Below are positions 1 to 8,216 of a stretch of DNA of 64,000 nucleotides, one piece after another (the first letter of the stretch is position 1; every line of letters starts with the position of its first letter). Position numbers and translations under genes: made by a program. Location of the stretch: NCBI GenBank assembly GCA_023460855.1, contig JAEWOS010000016.1, positions 62,001 through 126,000 of the forward strand, given 5' to 3'. Under the pieces are notes generated by a model. It did no database searches. It saw only the letters and a program-made list of their open reading frames with translations, and was not told the DNA's origin. This stretch comes from Bacteroidota bacterium (GTDB lineage: Bacteria > Bacteroidota > Bacteroidia > Flavobacteriales > Weeksellaceae).

Positions 1-638
1 CAGAACATGTTCTGGGAATGCTGCTTTTGCTGATACACCGCCTCAGAATTTCCAGCAATGAAGTAAGAAACGGAATCTGGCTTCGCGAAGAAAACCGCGG
101 CGATGAAATCATGGGAAAAACCGTCGGACTGATTGGATACGGAAATATGGGGAAAGCCGTTGCGAAACGGTTCAGCGGATTCGGATGTGAAGTTATTTTT
201 CATGATATTCTTCCAGATTTAGGTGATCAGTACGCAACTCAGGTCAGTCTGGAAGAACTCCAAGAAAATGCAGATATCATCAGTCTCCATATTCCGCTAA
301 CCACCGAAACACATCATATAATTGATGATACGTTTATCAACACCGTAAAAAAACCATTTTATTTGGTCAACACTTCACGCGGAAAAAATGTTGAAACTAA
401 AAGTTTAGTTGAGGGTCTTATATCCGGGAAAATTAAAGGCGCAGCGCTCGATGTTTTAGAATTTGAAACCTCATCTTTCGAAAAAATTGAAGTCACAAAT
501 CGTGATCTGGAGTTTTTGCTGAATTCAGAACAGGTACTGATCACGCCACATATCGCAGGCTGGACGCATCAAAGCAAAGAAAAACTCGCGCAGGTAATCG
601 TAAATAAAATTCTGGACGAATTTACAGAACAACAATAA
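1..638 (+). CDS. D-isomer-specific 2-hydroxyacid dehydrogenase (phosphoglycerate dehydrogenase-like), 5' end outside window
   Basis: The reading frame is already open at base 3 and runs to TAA at 636-638, so the first part of the protein, probably about 100 residues, lies before the window. What remains is the NAD-binding half of the family. The Rossmann motif GYGNMG is visible, followed by an NTSRG segment carrying the substrate-binding Arg and PHIAG carrying the catalytic His. These enzymes reduce 2-keto acids or oxidise 3-phosphoglycerate in the cytoplasm. The SerA role in serine synthesis is the common annotation for flavobacterial homologues, but the sequence alone does not separate it from other hydroxyacid dehydrogenases. 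No ACT domain follows: the protein ends shortly after the NAD domain. Family call is secure, substrate is not. Confidence 0.85.
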   Translation, partial: EHVLGMLLLLIHRLRISSNEVRNGIWLREENRGDEIMGKTVGLIGYGNMGKAVAKRFSGFGCEVIFHDILPDLGDQYATQVSLEELQENADIISLHIPLTTETHHIIDDTFINTVKKPFYLVNTSRGKNVETKSLVEGLISGKIKGAALDVLEFETSSFEKIEVTNRDLEFLLNSEQVLITPHIAGWTHQSKEKLAQVIVNKILDEFTEQQ

Positions 639-751
639 GTTTCAAGGATTAAAGCAATGCAGGATGCTGTTAAAAAAGTCTTAAAAACAGTTTCCTGAAA
701 TTCATCTTCCTCTGTTTTTACTAAATTGCTGCTCCTTTTTACATTATTTTA

Positions 752-2017
752 ATGAAGATAAAACTGTTGCTGCTGATTCTGTCCCTGTCACTTTCCCTCG
801 TGTCATGTAAAAAAGAACAAACAGAGAAACCTAAAGAGCAGCCGGCCCTTCCCAACTTCAGCAATGTAAACCTCAAAGATGTTTTCCGGAAAAAAGACGG
901 CCGCATTAAGAATGAAGATTCCATTATGGCGGTAATCAACCAGTATTACAGAACCGTTTGGGAAGGCGGCGATTTGTGGGGCGGTTTTTTAATAGCAAAA
1001 GGTGACAAGATTATGTACGAAGGATATCGCGGATTTGCGCAGGACAGTCTGCAGGAACCGATAACATCTACTACTCCGCTTCATGTAGCGTCAATCAGTA
1101 AATCGATTACCGCAATGGCCGTGATGAAACTGGCTGAAGCCGAAAAGCTTTCGCTGAATGATGATCTGACCAAATTTTTTCCAAATTTTCCCTATCCGGG
1201 AATTTCTGTACTCAATCTGCTTACGCAGCGCAGCGGCCTGCCAAAATATGAATATTTCATCGACAAGATTGACCGCACCGCTCCGGAATTGAACAAACAG
1301 TTTCTTACAAATAGCGATGTGCTGAATATGCTCGTTAAATATAAACCACAGGCTGCGAGAGCACCGGATTCAGGTTTTATGTACTGTAATACCAATTATG
1401 CACTTTTGGCGCTGATTGTGGAAAAAATAACCGCGACTCCTTTTCCCGAAGCGATGAAGCAGATGGTTTTTGAGCCGTTAAAAATGAAACACAGCTATAT
1501 CTTTACCGAGAAAGATTTGAATACTGCTGCGAAATCATTTTATAACAGAGGTCCGAAAGTACATCCTTACGATCGTCTCGATCTTATTTACGGCGACAAA
1601 AACGTCTATACAACACCACGGGATCTTTATAATTTTTCTAAAGCGCTTTACTCGGAGGATTTTCTGAAACCCGAACTCATGTCAATGGTTTTTGTACCGT
1701 ACAGCAATGAAAAGCCGGGGATTAATAACTACGGTATCGGTTTTCGGATGAAAGTTTATGATAACGGCAGAAAACTGACATTTCACACAGGATGGTGGCA
1801 CGGAACAAACTCCGTTTTCGGCCATCTTTTGAATTCTGATGTCACAATTGTTTCCATTGGCAATAAATTTTCACGCGGTCCGTATACCGCACTTTCACTT
1901 GCGAGCCTTTTTGATGAATATCCCATTGAAATTGCACGGCTGCAGTCTGCACTGGGACTACCGCCGGATTCCGCAAATGAAGAAGCCGATTCTGCGGCAG
2001 TGAGTGAAGAATTATAG
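752..2017 (+). CDS. Serine hydrolase lipoprotein, beta-lactamase / penicillin-binding (class C-like) fold
   Basis: The 421-residue protein starts with a lipoprotein signal peptide ending in LVSC, with Cys19 the predicted lipidated residue, so it should sit on the periplasmic or surface side of a membrane. The serine beta-lactamase triad is complete: SISK (Ser114-Lys117), YCN (Tyr211-Asn213) and HTG (345-347). This family includes class C beta-lactamases, DD-peptidases and esterases. HTG in place of KTG and the lipoprotein nature favour a peptidase or esterase over a true beta-lactamase, but the substrate cannot be read from sequence. It is followed 14 bases later by an Ig-like lipoprotein gene on the same strand. 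The start is the first ATG in frame and leads straight into the signal peptide. Confidence 0.85.
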   Translation: MKIKLLLLILSLSLSLVSCKKEQTEKPKEQPALPNFSNVNLKDVFRKKDGRIKNEDSIMAVINQYYRTVWEGGDLWGGFLIAKGDKIMYEGYRGFAQDSLQEPITSTTPLHVASISKSITAMAVMKLAEAEKLSLNDDLTKFFPNFPYPGISVLNLLTQRSGLPKYEYFIDKIDRTAPELNKQFLTNSDVLNMLVKYKPQAARAPDSGFMYCNTNYALLALIVEKITATPFPEAMKQMVFEPLKMKHSYIFTEKDLNTAAKSFYNRGPKVHPYDRLDLIYGDKNVYTTPRDLYNFSKALYSEDFLKPELMSMVFVPYSNEKPGINNYGIGFRMKVYDNGRKLTFHTGWWHGTNSVFGHLLNSDVTIVSIGNKFSRGPYTALSLASLFDEYPIEIARLQSALGLPPDSANEEADSAAVSEEL

Positions 2018-2018
2018 C

Positions 2019-2026
2019 TACTTTTG
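2019..2026 (+). promoter_or_regulatory. Bacteroidetes -7 element TACTTTTG
   Basis: Exact match to TAnnTTTG, ending 5 bases before the ATG at 2032 and 14 before an in-frame ATG at 2041. Transcription from it would begin at or just after the first ATG, which favours either a leaderless mRNA or use of the second ATG. Confidence 0.5.
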
Positions 2027-2031
2027 CGGAT

Positions 2032-3786
2032 ATGTTTCAAATGAGGTCACTTCTGGTTGCGATCGTCACTGCATTGTCGCTGATTTCCTGCGCGAGAGTC
2101 GGTTCGCCGGTTGGTGGCGATAAAGACACGATTCCGCCCAAAGTTCTTGGCAGCAATATCGACAGCACCAGAGTGAACGTTCCCACTTCACTGAAAGAAC
2201 TCCGGATTGATTTTGATGAATATGTAACGCTGAAAGAGGCAACCAAAAATCTCAATATTTCGCCGCCGATTAAAAAACTGAAGAAAATTCTGCCGGCGAA
2301 TCTTGCTACAAAATTTGTCCTGATACAATGGGAAGACGACCTGCAGGAAAATACGACCTACAACTTTAATTTTGGCAATGCAATTCAGGATAATAACGAA
2401 AACAATCCGCTTCCCTATTATAATTTTGCGTTTTCAACAGGTGAAAAAATCGATGATATCTACATCAGCGGCGAAGTGCAGGACAGAAGCCGTATTTTGC
2501 CACCAACATCGCCTAAAAACAGGGTAGTTGGCCTTTATAAATATTCCGACAGCATCAACTACAGCCAGAAACCTTATTATCTGACCAGAGCAGACGACGA
2601 CGGCTATTATGAACTGGATTATCTTGCGCCCGGAACTTACCGCATCATCGCTTTTGAAGACGATAACGGAAATTCTGTTTATGAACCGGGAAGAGAAAAA
2701 ATCGCTTTCCTTCGTGACAGCATTCAGCTGGATAAATCGGTTTCCGGACTTAATCTCGATTTATTTCCTTCAAAAAAACAGGTTCGCTACCTGGAAACCA
2801 AACCCGAAACCGGCGGTTTGCTGATGCTTTTCGAAGGAAATCCTGCTAAAGTAACGCTCGAAAGCAGATCCGAAAAACTGAAAGATTACCGGGTAACACA
2901 CCGTCAGAATTCCGACTCTGTGCGAATCTGGTTCAATGCAGAGCCGCAAAACATCGGAACCGAAGCCACAGAACGGCTCGAATTTGGTTATAATGCTGAC
3001 GGAAAAACCGGGACCGCGACTGCTTTTTACAGGAAACCGGAAAACACAGAAATGACGATCGCCAATAATGCAGGAAATTTGGTTCCGCCGCGTAGTCCGT
3101 TTATTTTCACCTCGAATTATCAGGTTGATAAAATTCAGCCTGCAAACTGGACGCTCAACGAAGATTCCCTTACCGCAGTAGTTTTTGACGCAAGAATTTC
3201 GCAGACCAATCCGATGCAGGTTCTGGTAAATGCAGATTTTAAAGAGGGTAAAAAATATCAGCTGACTGTTCCAAGACAAACTGTTTCATCCTTTTATAAT
3301 GCAACCGAGAAAACCTACCGTTTTGAATTTGAAGGTGATAAAATAGAAAATTACGGAAGTTTTGAAATTACCCTGAAAAACAGACCTTCCGGAAAGTTCT
3401 GGCTGCAATTACTGGATTCGGGAGAAAACGTGCAGTATCAGAAATATACTTCAGATGAGGTGATAAAATTCCCGTTTCTTAAAGCCGGCGTTTATCTCGT
3501 AAGGATTCTCGCAGATAATAACGGAAACGGTAACTGGGACGTCTCTGATTTAAGTTCCGGCACTTTTGCGGAAGATGCCTATGTATTCTATAAAGGTATA
3601 AATGTACGTCCGCTTTGGGAAATTCGCGAAGAGTGGGACCTGACAGATACCAGAAAACTGGATCCCGCAACCATTCCTAAACCTGAAGTAAAAGCACCGG
3701 TTGAGGAAGAACCGGACGAACTTCCGAATCCTGATATCAACAGCGGCAATTCTGCCATCCGCGACCTTACTGTTCCCCGGCGATGA
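2032..3786 (+). CDS. Ig-like domain-containing lipoprotein
   Basis: This 584-residue protein has a signal peptide with lipobox LISC (Cys20 lipidated). Directly after it comes the sequence GSPVGGDKDTIPPK, typical of the Bacteroidetes family whose N-terminal domain is a bacterial Ig-like fold (Big_5 type). Residues about 30-120 form that domain. A second beta-rich region around 180-230 contains a DDDGYYELDYLAPGTY-like stretch resembling a carboxypeptidase-regulatory or prealbumin-like module, and it is repeated in weaker form near 490-520. It is probably a surface or periplasmic structural lipoprotein of unknown role. An in-frame ATG at 2041 would give a more standard signal peptide. It overlaps the next gene by four bases (ATGA), so the two are translationally coupled. 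Confidence 0.8.
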   Translation: MFQMRSLLVAIVTALSLISCARVGSPVGGDKDTIPPKVLGSNIDSTRVNVPTSLKELRIDFDEYVTLKEATKNLNISPPIKKLKKILPANLATKFVLIQWEDDLQENTTYNFNFGNAIQDNNENNPLPYYNFAFSTGEKIDDIYISGEVQDRSRILPPTSPKNRVVGLYKYSDSINYSQKPYYLTRADDDGYYELDYLAPGTYRIIAFEDDNGNSVYEPGREKIAFLRDSIQLDKSVSGLNLDLFPSKKQVRYLETKPETGGLLMLFEGNPAKVTLESRSEKLKDYRVTHRQNSDSVRIWFNAEPQNIGTEATERLEFGYNADGKTGTATAFYRKPENTEMTIANNAGNLVPPRSPFIFTSNYQVDKIQPANWTLNEDSLTAVVFDARISQTNPMQVLVNADFKEGKKYQLTVPRQTVSSFYNATEKTYRFEFEGDKIENYGSFEITLKNRPSGKFWLQLLDSGENVQYQKYTSDEVIKFPFLKAGVYLVRILADNNGNGNWDVSDLSSGTFAEDAYVFYKGINVRPLWEIREEWDLTDTRKLDPATIPKPEVKAPVEEEPDELPNPDINSGNSAIRDLTVPRR

Positions 3787-4244
3787 AAAAATTCCTGATC
3801 ATCACCCTGAGCGTTCTTGTTGTTTTCGGGCTGATACAACTTATCCCTGTAAACAGAACAAATCCTCCGGTTCAGCAAAAAGAAAATTTTGTAACCGTGA
3901 TGAAGACACCGAAAAAAATCGAGGGATTACTGCGCAACGCCTGTTACGACTGTCATTCAAACGAAACCAACTATCCGAAGTATGCGTATGTTGCACCGGT
4001 TTCCTGGTCTGTAAAACACCACATTACAGAAGGACGCGAGCACGGAAATTTTTCAGAATGGAGCAAATACAGCAGGGAAGCTCAGGAAACTTTCCTACAG
4101 CATTCAGTTCTGACCATCAGAGACCATTCAATGCCGCTTCCAGGTTATATTGCACAACATCCGGAAGCAAATCTTACAGATGCTGAACGAAAACTGCTTA
4201 CCAATTACTTCGAAGAACTTCTCTTGCAGATGAAGCAAAAGTAA
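3783..4244 (+). CDS. Haem-binding domain-containing protein (CxxCH)
   Basis: The 153-residue protein has one N-terminal hydrophobic segment (residues about 4-22) that can serve as a signal anchor. A mature domain follows with the c-type haem motif CYDCH near residue 57, then WSVKHHITEGREHGNFSEW. This pattern matches the family annotated as Haem_bd in Bacteroidetes. It should lie on the periplasmic side and carry one covalently bound haem, with electron transfer or haem handling as the probable role. The start ATG overlaps the stop of the preceding lipoprotein gene. Its stop TAA (4242-4244) directly abuts the stop of the convergent NUDIX gene, with no spacer and no room for a private terminator. 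Confidence 0.8.
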   Translation: MKKFLIITLSVLVVFGLIQLIPVNRTNPPVQQKENFVTVMKTPKKIEGLLRNACYDCHSNETNYPKYAYVAPVSWSVKHHITEGREHGNFSEWSKYSREAQETFLQHSVLTIRDHSMPLPGYIAQHPEANLTDAERKLLTNYFEELLLQMKQK

Positions 4245-4751
4245 CTATTGCGTAAAACGTTTCAGAAATTCCCGCTGGGAATCGAATGCAATATCTTTCA
4301 GGTCAATTTCAGATTTTTCAATCCATACACCTTCGGAAATTTCAGAAAGCTCAGCAATGAATTCAAACTTCTCTTCAATTTCGTAACTGTAAAATAAATC
4401 GAGCGTATTGTAATCGATCCCTTTGTAATGATAAACATTGGGGAGACTCGCTTCATATTTGAGTCGGGAAACATCGAGCTTCACCTGTAATTCTTCTTCC
4501 AGTTCGCGAATACAGGTGGTTTCCGCTGATTCTTTGGGATCGACAAAACCTCCTGCAAGATCGAGTTTTCCTTTTTTCGGATCCTGATTCCGGCGTGTCA
4601 GAAAGATTTCATCTCCGTGTGTAAGAACCACAGCAACTGCGCCTGCAACGTTATGAAACAGTGTAAAACCGCAGCTGCAGCTCCATTTTTTCTCTCCATC
4701 CCATTCTAACTGTTCTTTTCCGCATTGCGGGCAGAACCTTAACTGCTGCAT
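4245..4751 (-). CDS. NUDIX hydrolase with N-terminal zinc ribbon
   Basis: The 168-residue protein begins with a short zinc ribbon (CPQC at 7-10 and CSC at 25-27), like NudC-type proteins. The NUDIX domain follows. The NUDIX box is nearly canonical: Gly68-x5-Glu74-x7-Arg82-Glu83 then LEEEL, with Gln89 where the consensus has Gly. Members hydrolyse nucleoside diphosphates linked to another moiety (NADH, ADP-ribose, capped RNA ends and similar). The substrate is not determinable here. The gene starts at the base immediately after the xerD stop codon (zero spacing), so it is the last gene of the crotonase-dCMP deaminase-xerD-NUDIX operon. Confidence 0.88.
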   Translation of the reverse strand: MQQLRFCPQCGKEQLEWDGEKKWSCSCGFTLFHNVAGAVAVVLTHGDEIFLTRRNQDPKKGKLDLAGGFVDPKESAETTCIRELEEELQVKLDVSRLKYEASLPNVYHYKGIDYNTLDLFYSYEIEEKFEFIAELSEISEGVWIEKSEIDLKDIAFDSQREFLKRFTQ

Positions 4752-5657
4752 CTATGAAATATTTCTTGGATGATAATTGAGTATAACATCACGGAGTTCT
4801 TCGGTCTTCAGATGCGTATAAATTTCGGTAGTGGTAATGCTGGAATGGCCGAGCATTTCCTGAATATAGCGCAAATCGGCCCCATTCTGAAGCAAATGAG
4901 TGGCAAAAGAGTGGCGGAACGTGTGCGGAGAAATTTTCTTGCTAATTCCTGCCTTTTCGGTAAGTTCCTTGATAATGATAAACACAATCACCCGCGACAT
5001 GGAAGAACCTCTGCTGTTCAGAAACAGAATATCTTCACATTTGCGGCTAATTTTGTATTGCGAACGAACATTTTTGATGTATTCCTTAATCAGGCGCGCT
5101 GTATAATCGGCAAGCGGAACGAAACGGGATTTATCGCCTTTACCGTCTACTTTAAGATATCCTTCTTTAAAGTTAAAATTGCTGATTTTCAGATCGATAA
5201 GTTCAGAAACACGCAGTCCGCATCCGTACAGAACCTCAATCATACATTGATTGCGTTTTCCTAAATCCGTTGACAAGTCGATGGCTTTCAGAATACGCTC
5301 TACATCCTCAAAACTCAGCGTATCCGGAAGATAGAGTCCGAGTTTCGGGCCTTCCAGCAGCGTTGAAGGATTGTCCATCCGGATTTCTTCTTCGAGCATA
5401 AATTTAAAAAAAGCCTTAATTGAAGAAACCCATCTAGCCTGAGACCGTTCGCTGAATTTCTGTTTGGAAAGCTGAAAAAGATATTCCTGCAGCTGCGCAA
5501 AGGTAATATCTTCAGGAGACACCTGCATCTCGTTTTCTGCGTAGGTCTGAAGTTTACGGACATCGCGCAGATAGGCGTCCAGTGTATTGTCGGAAAAATT
5601 TCTTTCAAATTTTAAGAAATTTTCAAAATCATTAATTCTCTCTGTCCAGTTCATCAT
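4752..5657 (-). CDS. xerD: Site-specific tyrosine recombinase XerD
   Basis: The 301-residue protein has the usual XerC/D length and layout. An N-terminal SAM-like core-binding domain occupies about 5-90 and a catalytic domain 105-295. All catalytic residues are present: Arg149, Lys173, His245-x2-Arg248, His271 and the nucleophile Tyr280. With XerC it resolves chromosome dimers at dif during division. No att site, excisionase or other phage gene is nearby, and the gene is embedded in a housekeeping operon, so this is the cellular recombinase and not a mobile-element integrase. Two adjacent ATG codons (5657 and 5654) are possible starts. It lies 25 bases after the dCMP deaminase gene. Confidence 0.93.
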   Translation of the reverse strand: MMNWTERINDFENFLKFERNFSDNTLDAYLRDVRKLQTYAENEMQVSPEDITFAQLQEYLFQLSKQKFSERSQARWVSSIKAFFKFMLEEEIRMDNPSTLLEGPKLGLYLPDTLSFEDVERILKAIDLSTDLGKRNQCMIEVLYGCGLRVSELIDLKISNFNFKEGYLKVDGKGDKSRFVPLADYTARLIKEYIKNVRSQYKISRKCEDILFLNSRGSSMSRVIVFIIIKELTEKAGISKKISPHTFRHSFATHLLQNGADLRYIQEMLGHSSITTTEIYTHLKTEELRDVILNYHPRNIS

Positions 5658-5682
5658 TGTGTGTGTTTTTTATGGTTACTGT

Positions 5683-6108
5683 TTATTTTAAAACGTCTTC
5701 GGGAACCTGCAAAACCTCTATTCCATGGTTTTCCAGAAATTTATTTCCCTCATTGTCTTTATATTCATCAATATATACTACTTTTCTGATTCCGGCCTGC
5801 AGTACCAGTTTGCTGCATTCCCGGCAAGGCGACATTGTCAGATAAAGTGTTGCTCCGTTTGCCGATTGCGTAGAACTGGCCAGTTTCAGAATCGCATTAG
5901 CTTCCGCATGCAGCACGTACCAGTGCGTATTTCCTTCTTCATCTTCGCAGCAGTTTTCAAATCCGGAGGGCGTTCCGTTGTACCCGTCGGAAATGATCAT
6001 TCGGTCTTTTACGATAAGCGCACCAACCTGTCTTCGTTTGCAGTAGGAAAGGCGGGCCCATTCTTTAGCCATCCGCAGATAGGCTATATCAAACTTACTG
6101 ATTTCCAA
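5683..6108 (-). CDS. dCMP deaminase family protein (ComEB-like)
   Basis: The 141-residue protein carries the zinc-dependent deaminase signature: HAE (67-69) with His as zinc ligand and Glu as proton shuttle, and PCREC (94-98) with the two zinc Cys. The N-terminal segment KEWARLSYCKRRQVGALIV is typical of deoxycytidylate deaminases, which turn dCMP into dUMP to feed dTMP synthesis in the cytoplasm. The gene lies 12 bases after the crotonase gene and 25 before xerD. Length and motifs fit dCMP deaminase better than cytidine or guanine deaminase. Confidence 0.88.
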   Translation of the reverse strand: MEISKFDIAYLRMAKEWARLSYCKRRQVGALIVKDRMIISDGYNGTPSGFENCCEDEEGNTHWYVLHAEANAILKLASSTQSANGATLYLTMSPCRECSKLVLQAGIRKVVYIDEYKDNEGNKFLENHGIEVLQVPEDVLK

Positions 6109-6120
6109 TATACTAACTTA

Positions 6121-6891
6121 TTATCCGAATACAGGCTTTCGCTTCTCCAAAAATGCAGCGACGCCTTCTTTCTTATCATCCATTTCGAAAAGTTCGCCGA
6201 ACGACTGTATTTCTTTTTCGAAGCCTTTTCCGCTGTCGCACATATTAACCGCTTCAATAGCTTTAGCAATTCCCATCGGAGAATTTTTGGCAATAATCGC
6301 GGCAAGTTCCCTGCATTTTTCCAGCAGCATTTCCTGCGGGAATACTTCATTGACCAAACCGATTTCCTTTGCTTTTTCCGCCGGAATCATCTTCGCGGTA
6401 AAAATCAGTTCATTTGCCCATCCTTTTCCCACCAGTTTCGGTAATCTTTGCGTGCCGCCATAACCTGGAATCAGTCCCAGCGTTACTTCAGGAAGCCCAA
6501 GTTTTGCATTATCGGAAGCGTAACGAATGTGACATGCCATTGCCAGTTCGAGTCCGCCACCAAGTGCAAAGCCATTTACTGCAGCAATAACCGGCTTATT
6601 CATGTTTTCCACTTTATTAAAAAGAGATTCCTGTCCGTTTCTTGCCAAATTTTCTGCCTGTTTTGCGCCGAAATCTGAAAATTCCTTGATATCGGCTCCG
6701 GCAACAAACGATTTCTCGCCGCTTCCGGTAAGCAAAATAACTCTGCAAGCACCGTCATTACGCAATTCATCCAGTACATTACTGAGCTCAGATATCGTAG
6801 AGGCGTTCAGCGCATTCAGAGCTTGCGGCCGGTTTATCGTAATGGTAGTAATGTAATTTTCTCGCTCAACAAGTAAATTTTCGTAATTCAT
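6121..6891 (-). CDS. Enoyl-CoA hydratase / crotonase
   Basis: The 256-residue protein has the full crotonase fold. An AGADIKEF segment contributes to the CoA/oxyanion-hole region near residue 65. The core GGGLELAMAC carries Glu115, and LGLPEVTLGL carries Glu135, the two catalytic Glu spaced 20 residues apart as in rat crotonase. It should hydrate short-chain trans-2-enoyl-CoA in fatty acid or amino acid breakdown. 3-hydroxybutyryl-CoA dehydratase is the usual sub-annotation. It is the first gene of a four-gene minus-strand operon. The 260-base upstream region, shared with divergent oxyR, holds only an imperfect -7 candidate for this strand, so its promoter is unresolved. Confidence 0.9.
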   Translation of the reverse strand: MNYENLLVERENYITTITINRPQALNALNASTISELSNVLDELRNDGACRVILLTGSGEKSFVAGADIKEFSDFGAKQAENLARNGQESLFNKVENMNKPVIAAVNGFALGGGLELAMACHIRYASDNAKLGLPEVTLGLIPGYGGTQRLPKLVGKGWANELIFTAKMIPAEKAKEIGLVNEVFPQEMLLEKCRELAAIIAKNSPMGIAKAIEAVNMCDSGKGFEKEIQSFGELFEMDDKKEGVAAFLEKRKPVFG

Positions 6892-7126
6892 AAATGGTTA
6901 TTAATGCATATTTAAATATCACTGCAATATAAGAAGTAAATTACAGAACAGTGCATTTTTATGTATAAATTTCCAATATAATCGGTCGCCGATGAAATAA
7001 ATTAAAAAAAATCGTACACGTTAATACAATTTTTTATGGATAAAATGCGAAAATCAATGAAAGGCTATATTCTGTAATTCATAAAAAGAAATAAACACCT
7101 TAAGCAGGCCTCCATTTTAAATTGAT

Positions 7127-7134
7127 TAGTTTTG
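7127..7134 (+). promoter_or_regulatory. -7 element TAGTTTTG of oxyR
   Basis: Exact TAnnTTTG match 18 bases before the ATG at 7153. It overlaps the alternative TTG start at 7132, which therefore cannot lie inside the transcript. No clear -33 TTTG is seen. Confidence 0.65.
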
Positions 7135-7152
7135 CAAAAATTTGAACCTGCA

Positions 7153-8100
7153 ATGAACATTCAACAGCTTGAGTATCTGGTAGCAGTGGACAAGCACAAG
7201 CATTTCGGCAAGGCCGCGCACGCCTGTTTTATTACGCAGCCGACATTGAGCGCGATGATCCATAAACTTGAGGAAGAACTCGATGTGAAAATTTTCGACC
7301 GCACCTCTCATCCGATCAGAACCACAGATACCGGCGCTGAAATTGTGAAGCACGCTAAAACAGTTATCGATGCTGTAAACGAACTGCGGACCAAGGCAGA
7401 CCTTCTCAACAATATTTTGGGAGGATCGATCAATGTCGGAATCATCCCGACTGTTTCTACCTATCTGCTGCCAACGGCTATCTTTAAATTTCTGAACCAA
7501 AACACAAAAATTCAGCTGCAGATTAAGGAAATGACCACTGACAATATCATCCGCAGCCTGAAATCGGGAGAGCTGGATGCAGGAATTATTTCCACTCCTT
7601 ATGAAGCGGCGAAAGATTTTTATGCAGACGTGCTGTTTAATGAAGAACTCATGGTATATTCTTCGGAAAAGAGCGACCATGATGCTACCTATGTAAAACC
7701 GGAGGAAATCGATGTGGAAAAAGTGTGGCTTCTGGAAGAAGGAAACTGTCTTCGCACCCAGTTCGAAAACATCTGCCAGCTGAGAGAACACTCAGACAAG
7801 CCTACCAATTTAAAATTTAAAGCAGGAAATATCGGTACTTTACTCCAGATTGTTGACAAAGTCGGAGGAATCAGCGTTATACCTGAACTTGCAGCCAATC
7901 AACTTTACGATTTCCAGAAAGACAAACTGTACCGTTTTCAAAAACCATTTCCTTACAGGGAAGTGAGCATTATCTATTATAAACCGACGTACAAACAGCG
8001 GATTATCGATCAGCTCGCACTTTGTATCCGCAATTCGGTAGAAGGAATTCTGAATTTTCCGAAAGCGGAAAACGATTTCGTTAATATACGCCCGGAATAA
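7153..8100 (+). CDS. oxyR: Hydrogen peroxide-sensing LysR-type regulator OxyR
   Basis: A LysR-type regulator: winged HTH in residues 1-60 (MNIQQLEYLVAV, then FGKAAHACFITQPTLSAM) and a two-lobed sensor domain after about residue 90. With the start at 7153 the peroxidatic Cys falls at residue 199 (GNCLR) and the resolving Cys at residue 208 (ENIC). These are the positions and nine-residue spacing of E. coli OxyR, so disulfide-based peroxide sensing should be conserved. A longer frame beginning at TTG 7132 exists but overlaps the promoter -7 element, and the shorter start gives the standard N-terminus. It is divergent from the crotonase operon. OxyR targets are not adjacent. Confidence 0.93.
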   Translation: MNIQQLEYLVAVDKHKHFGKAAHACFITQPTLSAMIHKLEEELDVKIFDRTSHPIRTTDTGAEIVKHAKTVIDAVNELRTKADLLNNILGGSINVGIIPTVSTYLLPTAIFKFLNQNTKIQLQIKEMTTDNIIRSLKSGELDAGIISTPYEAAKDFYADVLFNEELMVYSSEKSDHDATYVKPEEIDVEKVWLLEEGNCLRTQFENICQLREHSDKPTNLKFKAGNIGTLLQIVDKVGGISVIPELAANQLYDFQKDKLYRFQKPFPYREVSIIYYKPTYKQRIIDQLALCIRNSVEGILNFPKAENDFVNIRPE

Positions 8101-8118
8101 AAATCAACCCAGTGCCAG

Positions 8119-8150
8119 TTTGCAGAATCGAAAAATCTACAGTAAATTTG
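8119..8150 (+). promoter_or_regulatory. Promoter of metK leader (TTTG, 20-base spacer, TAAATTTG)
   Basis: A complete Bacteroidetes promoter: -33 element TTTG at 8119-8122 and -7 element TAAATTTG at 8143-8150, separated by 20 bases. Transcription would begin near 8155-8160, just ahead of the SAM-II aptamer. This is the best-formed promoter in the window. Confidence 0.75.
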
Positions 8151-8157
8151 CAGACGC

Positions 8158-8216
8158 TAAGACCGGAGGAAAAATTTGACTGATTGCAACCTCGACTAAA
8201 AAATGCTAAAACTGCC
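8158..8216 (+). ncRNA. SAM-II riboswitch (metA/SAM-alpha motif)
   Basis: The segment 8174-8211 closely follows the SAM-II core: ATTTGAC, GATTGCAA, then ACTAAAAAA and TGCTAAAA, in the same order and with similar spacing as the crystallised marine SAM-II aptamer. Stem P1 is GAGG (8166-8169) with CCTC (8190-8193). The conserved GCTAAA near the 3' end is the pseudoknot strand that lines the ligand pocket. Its position directly after a full promoter and ahead of the SAM synthetase gene fits feedback by the product. The aptamer ends about 70 bases before the ATG, leaving room for an expression platform. SAM-II is known from Alphaproteobacteria and Bacteroidetes. No covariance-model search was run. 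Confidence 0.8.

Noticed and set aside
752..2017. Class C beta-lactamase resistance gene
   Set aside because: The SxxK, YxN and HTG motifs fit the wider serine hydrolase family, but the lipoprotein form and HTG do not single out a beta-lactamase, and no AmpR-like regulator is adjacent.
4752..5657. Possible phage or island integrase
   Set aside because: It has XerD length and full catalytic set and lies in a housekeeping operon; no att repeats, tRNA target or phage genes are close by.
5725..6444. A 239-codon plus-strand frame opposite dCMP deaminase and crotonase
   Set aside because: It lies fully antisense to two genes with complete catalytic motifs, is rich in Phe/Ser/Arg without domain pattern, and has no start context. 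Mirror frame.
7126..7791. A 221-codon minus-strand frame within oxyR
   Set aside because: Antisense to a complete LysR regulator; no recognisable domain or promoter.
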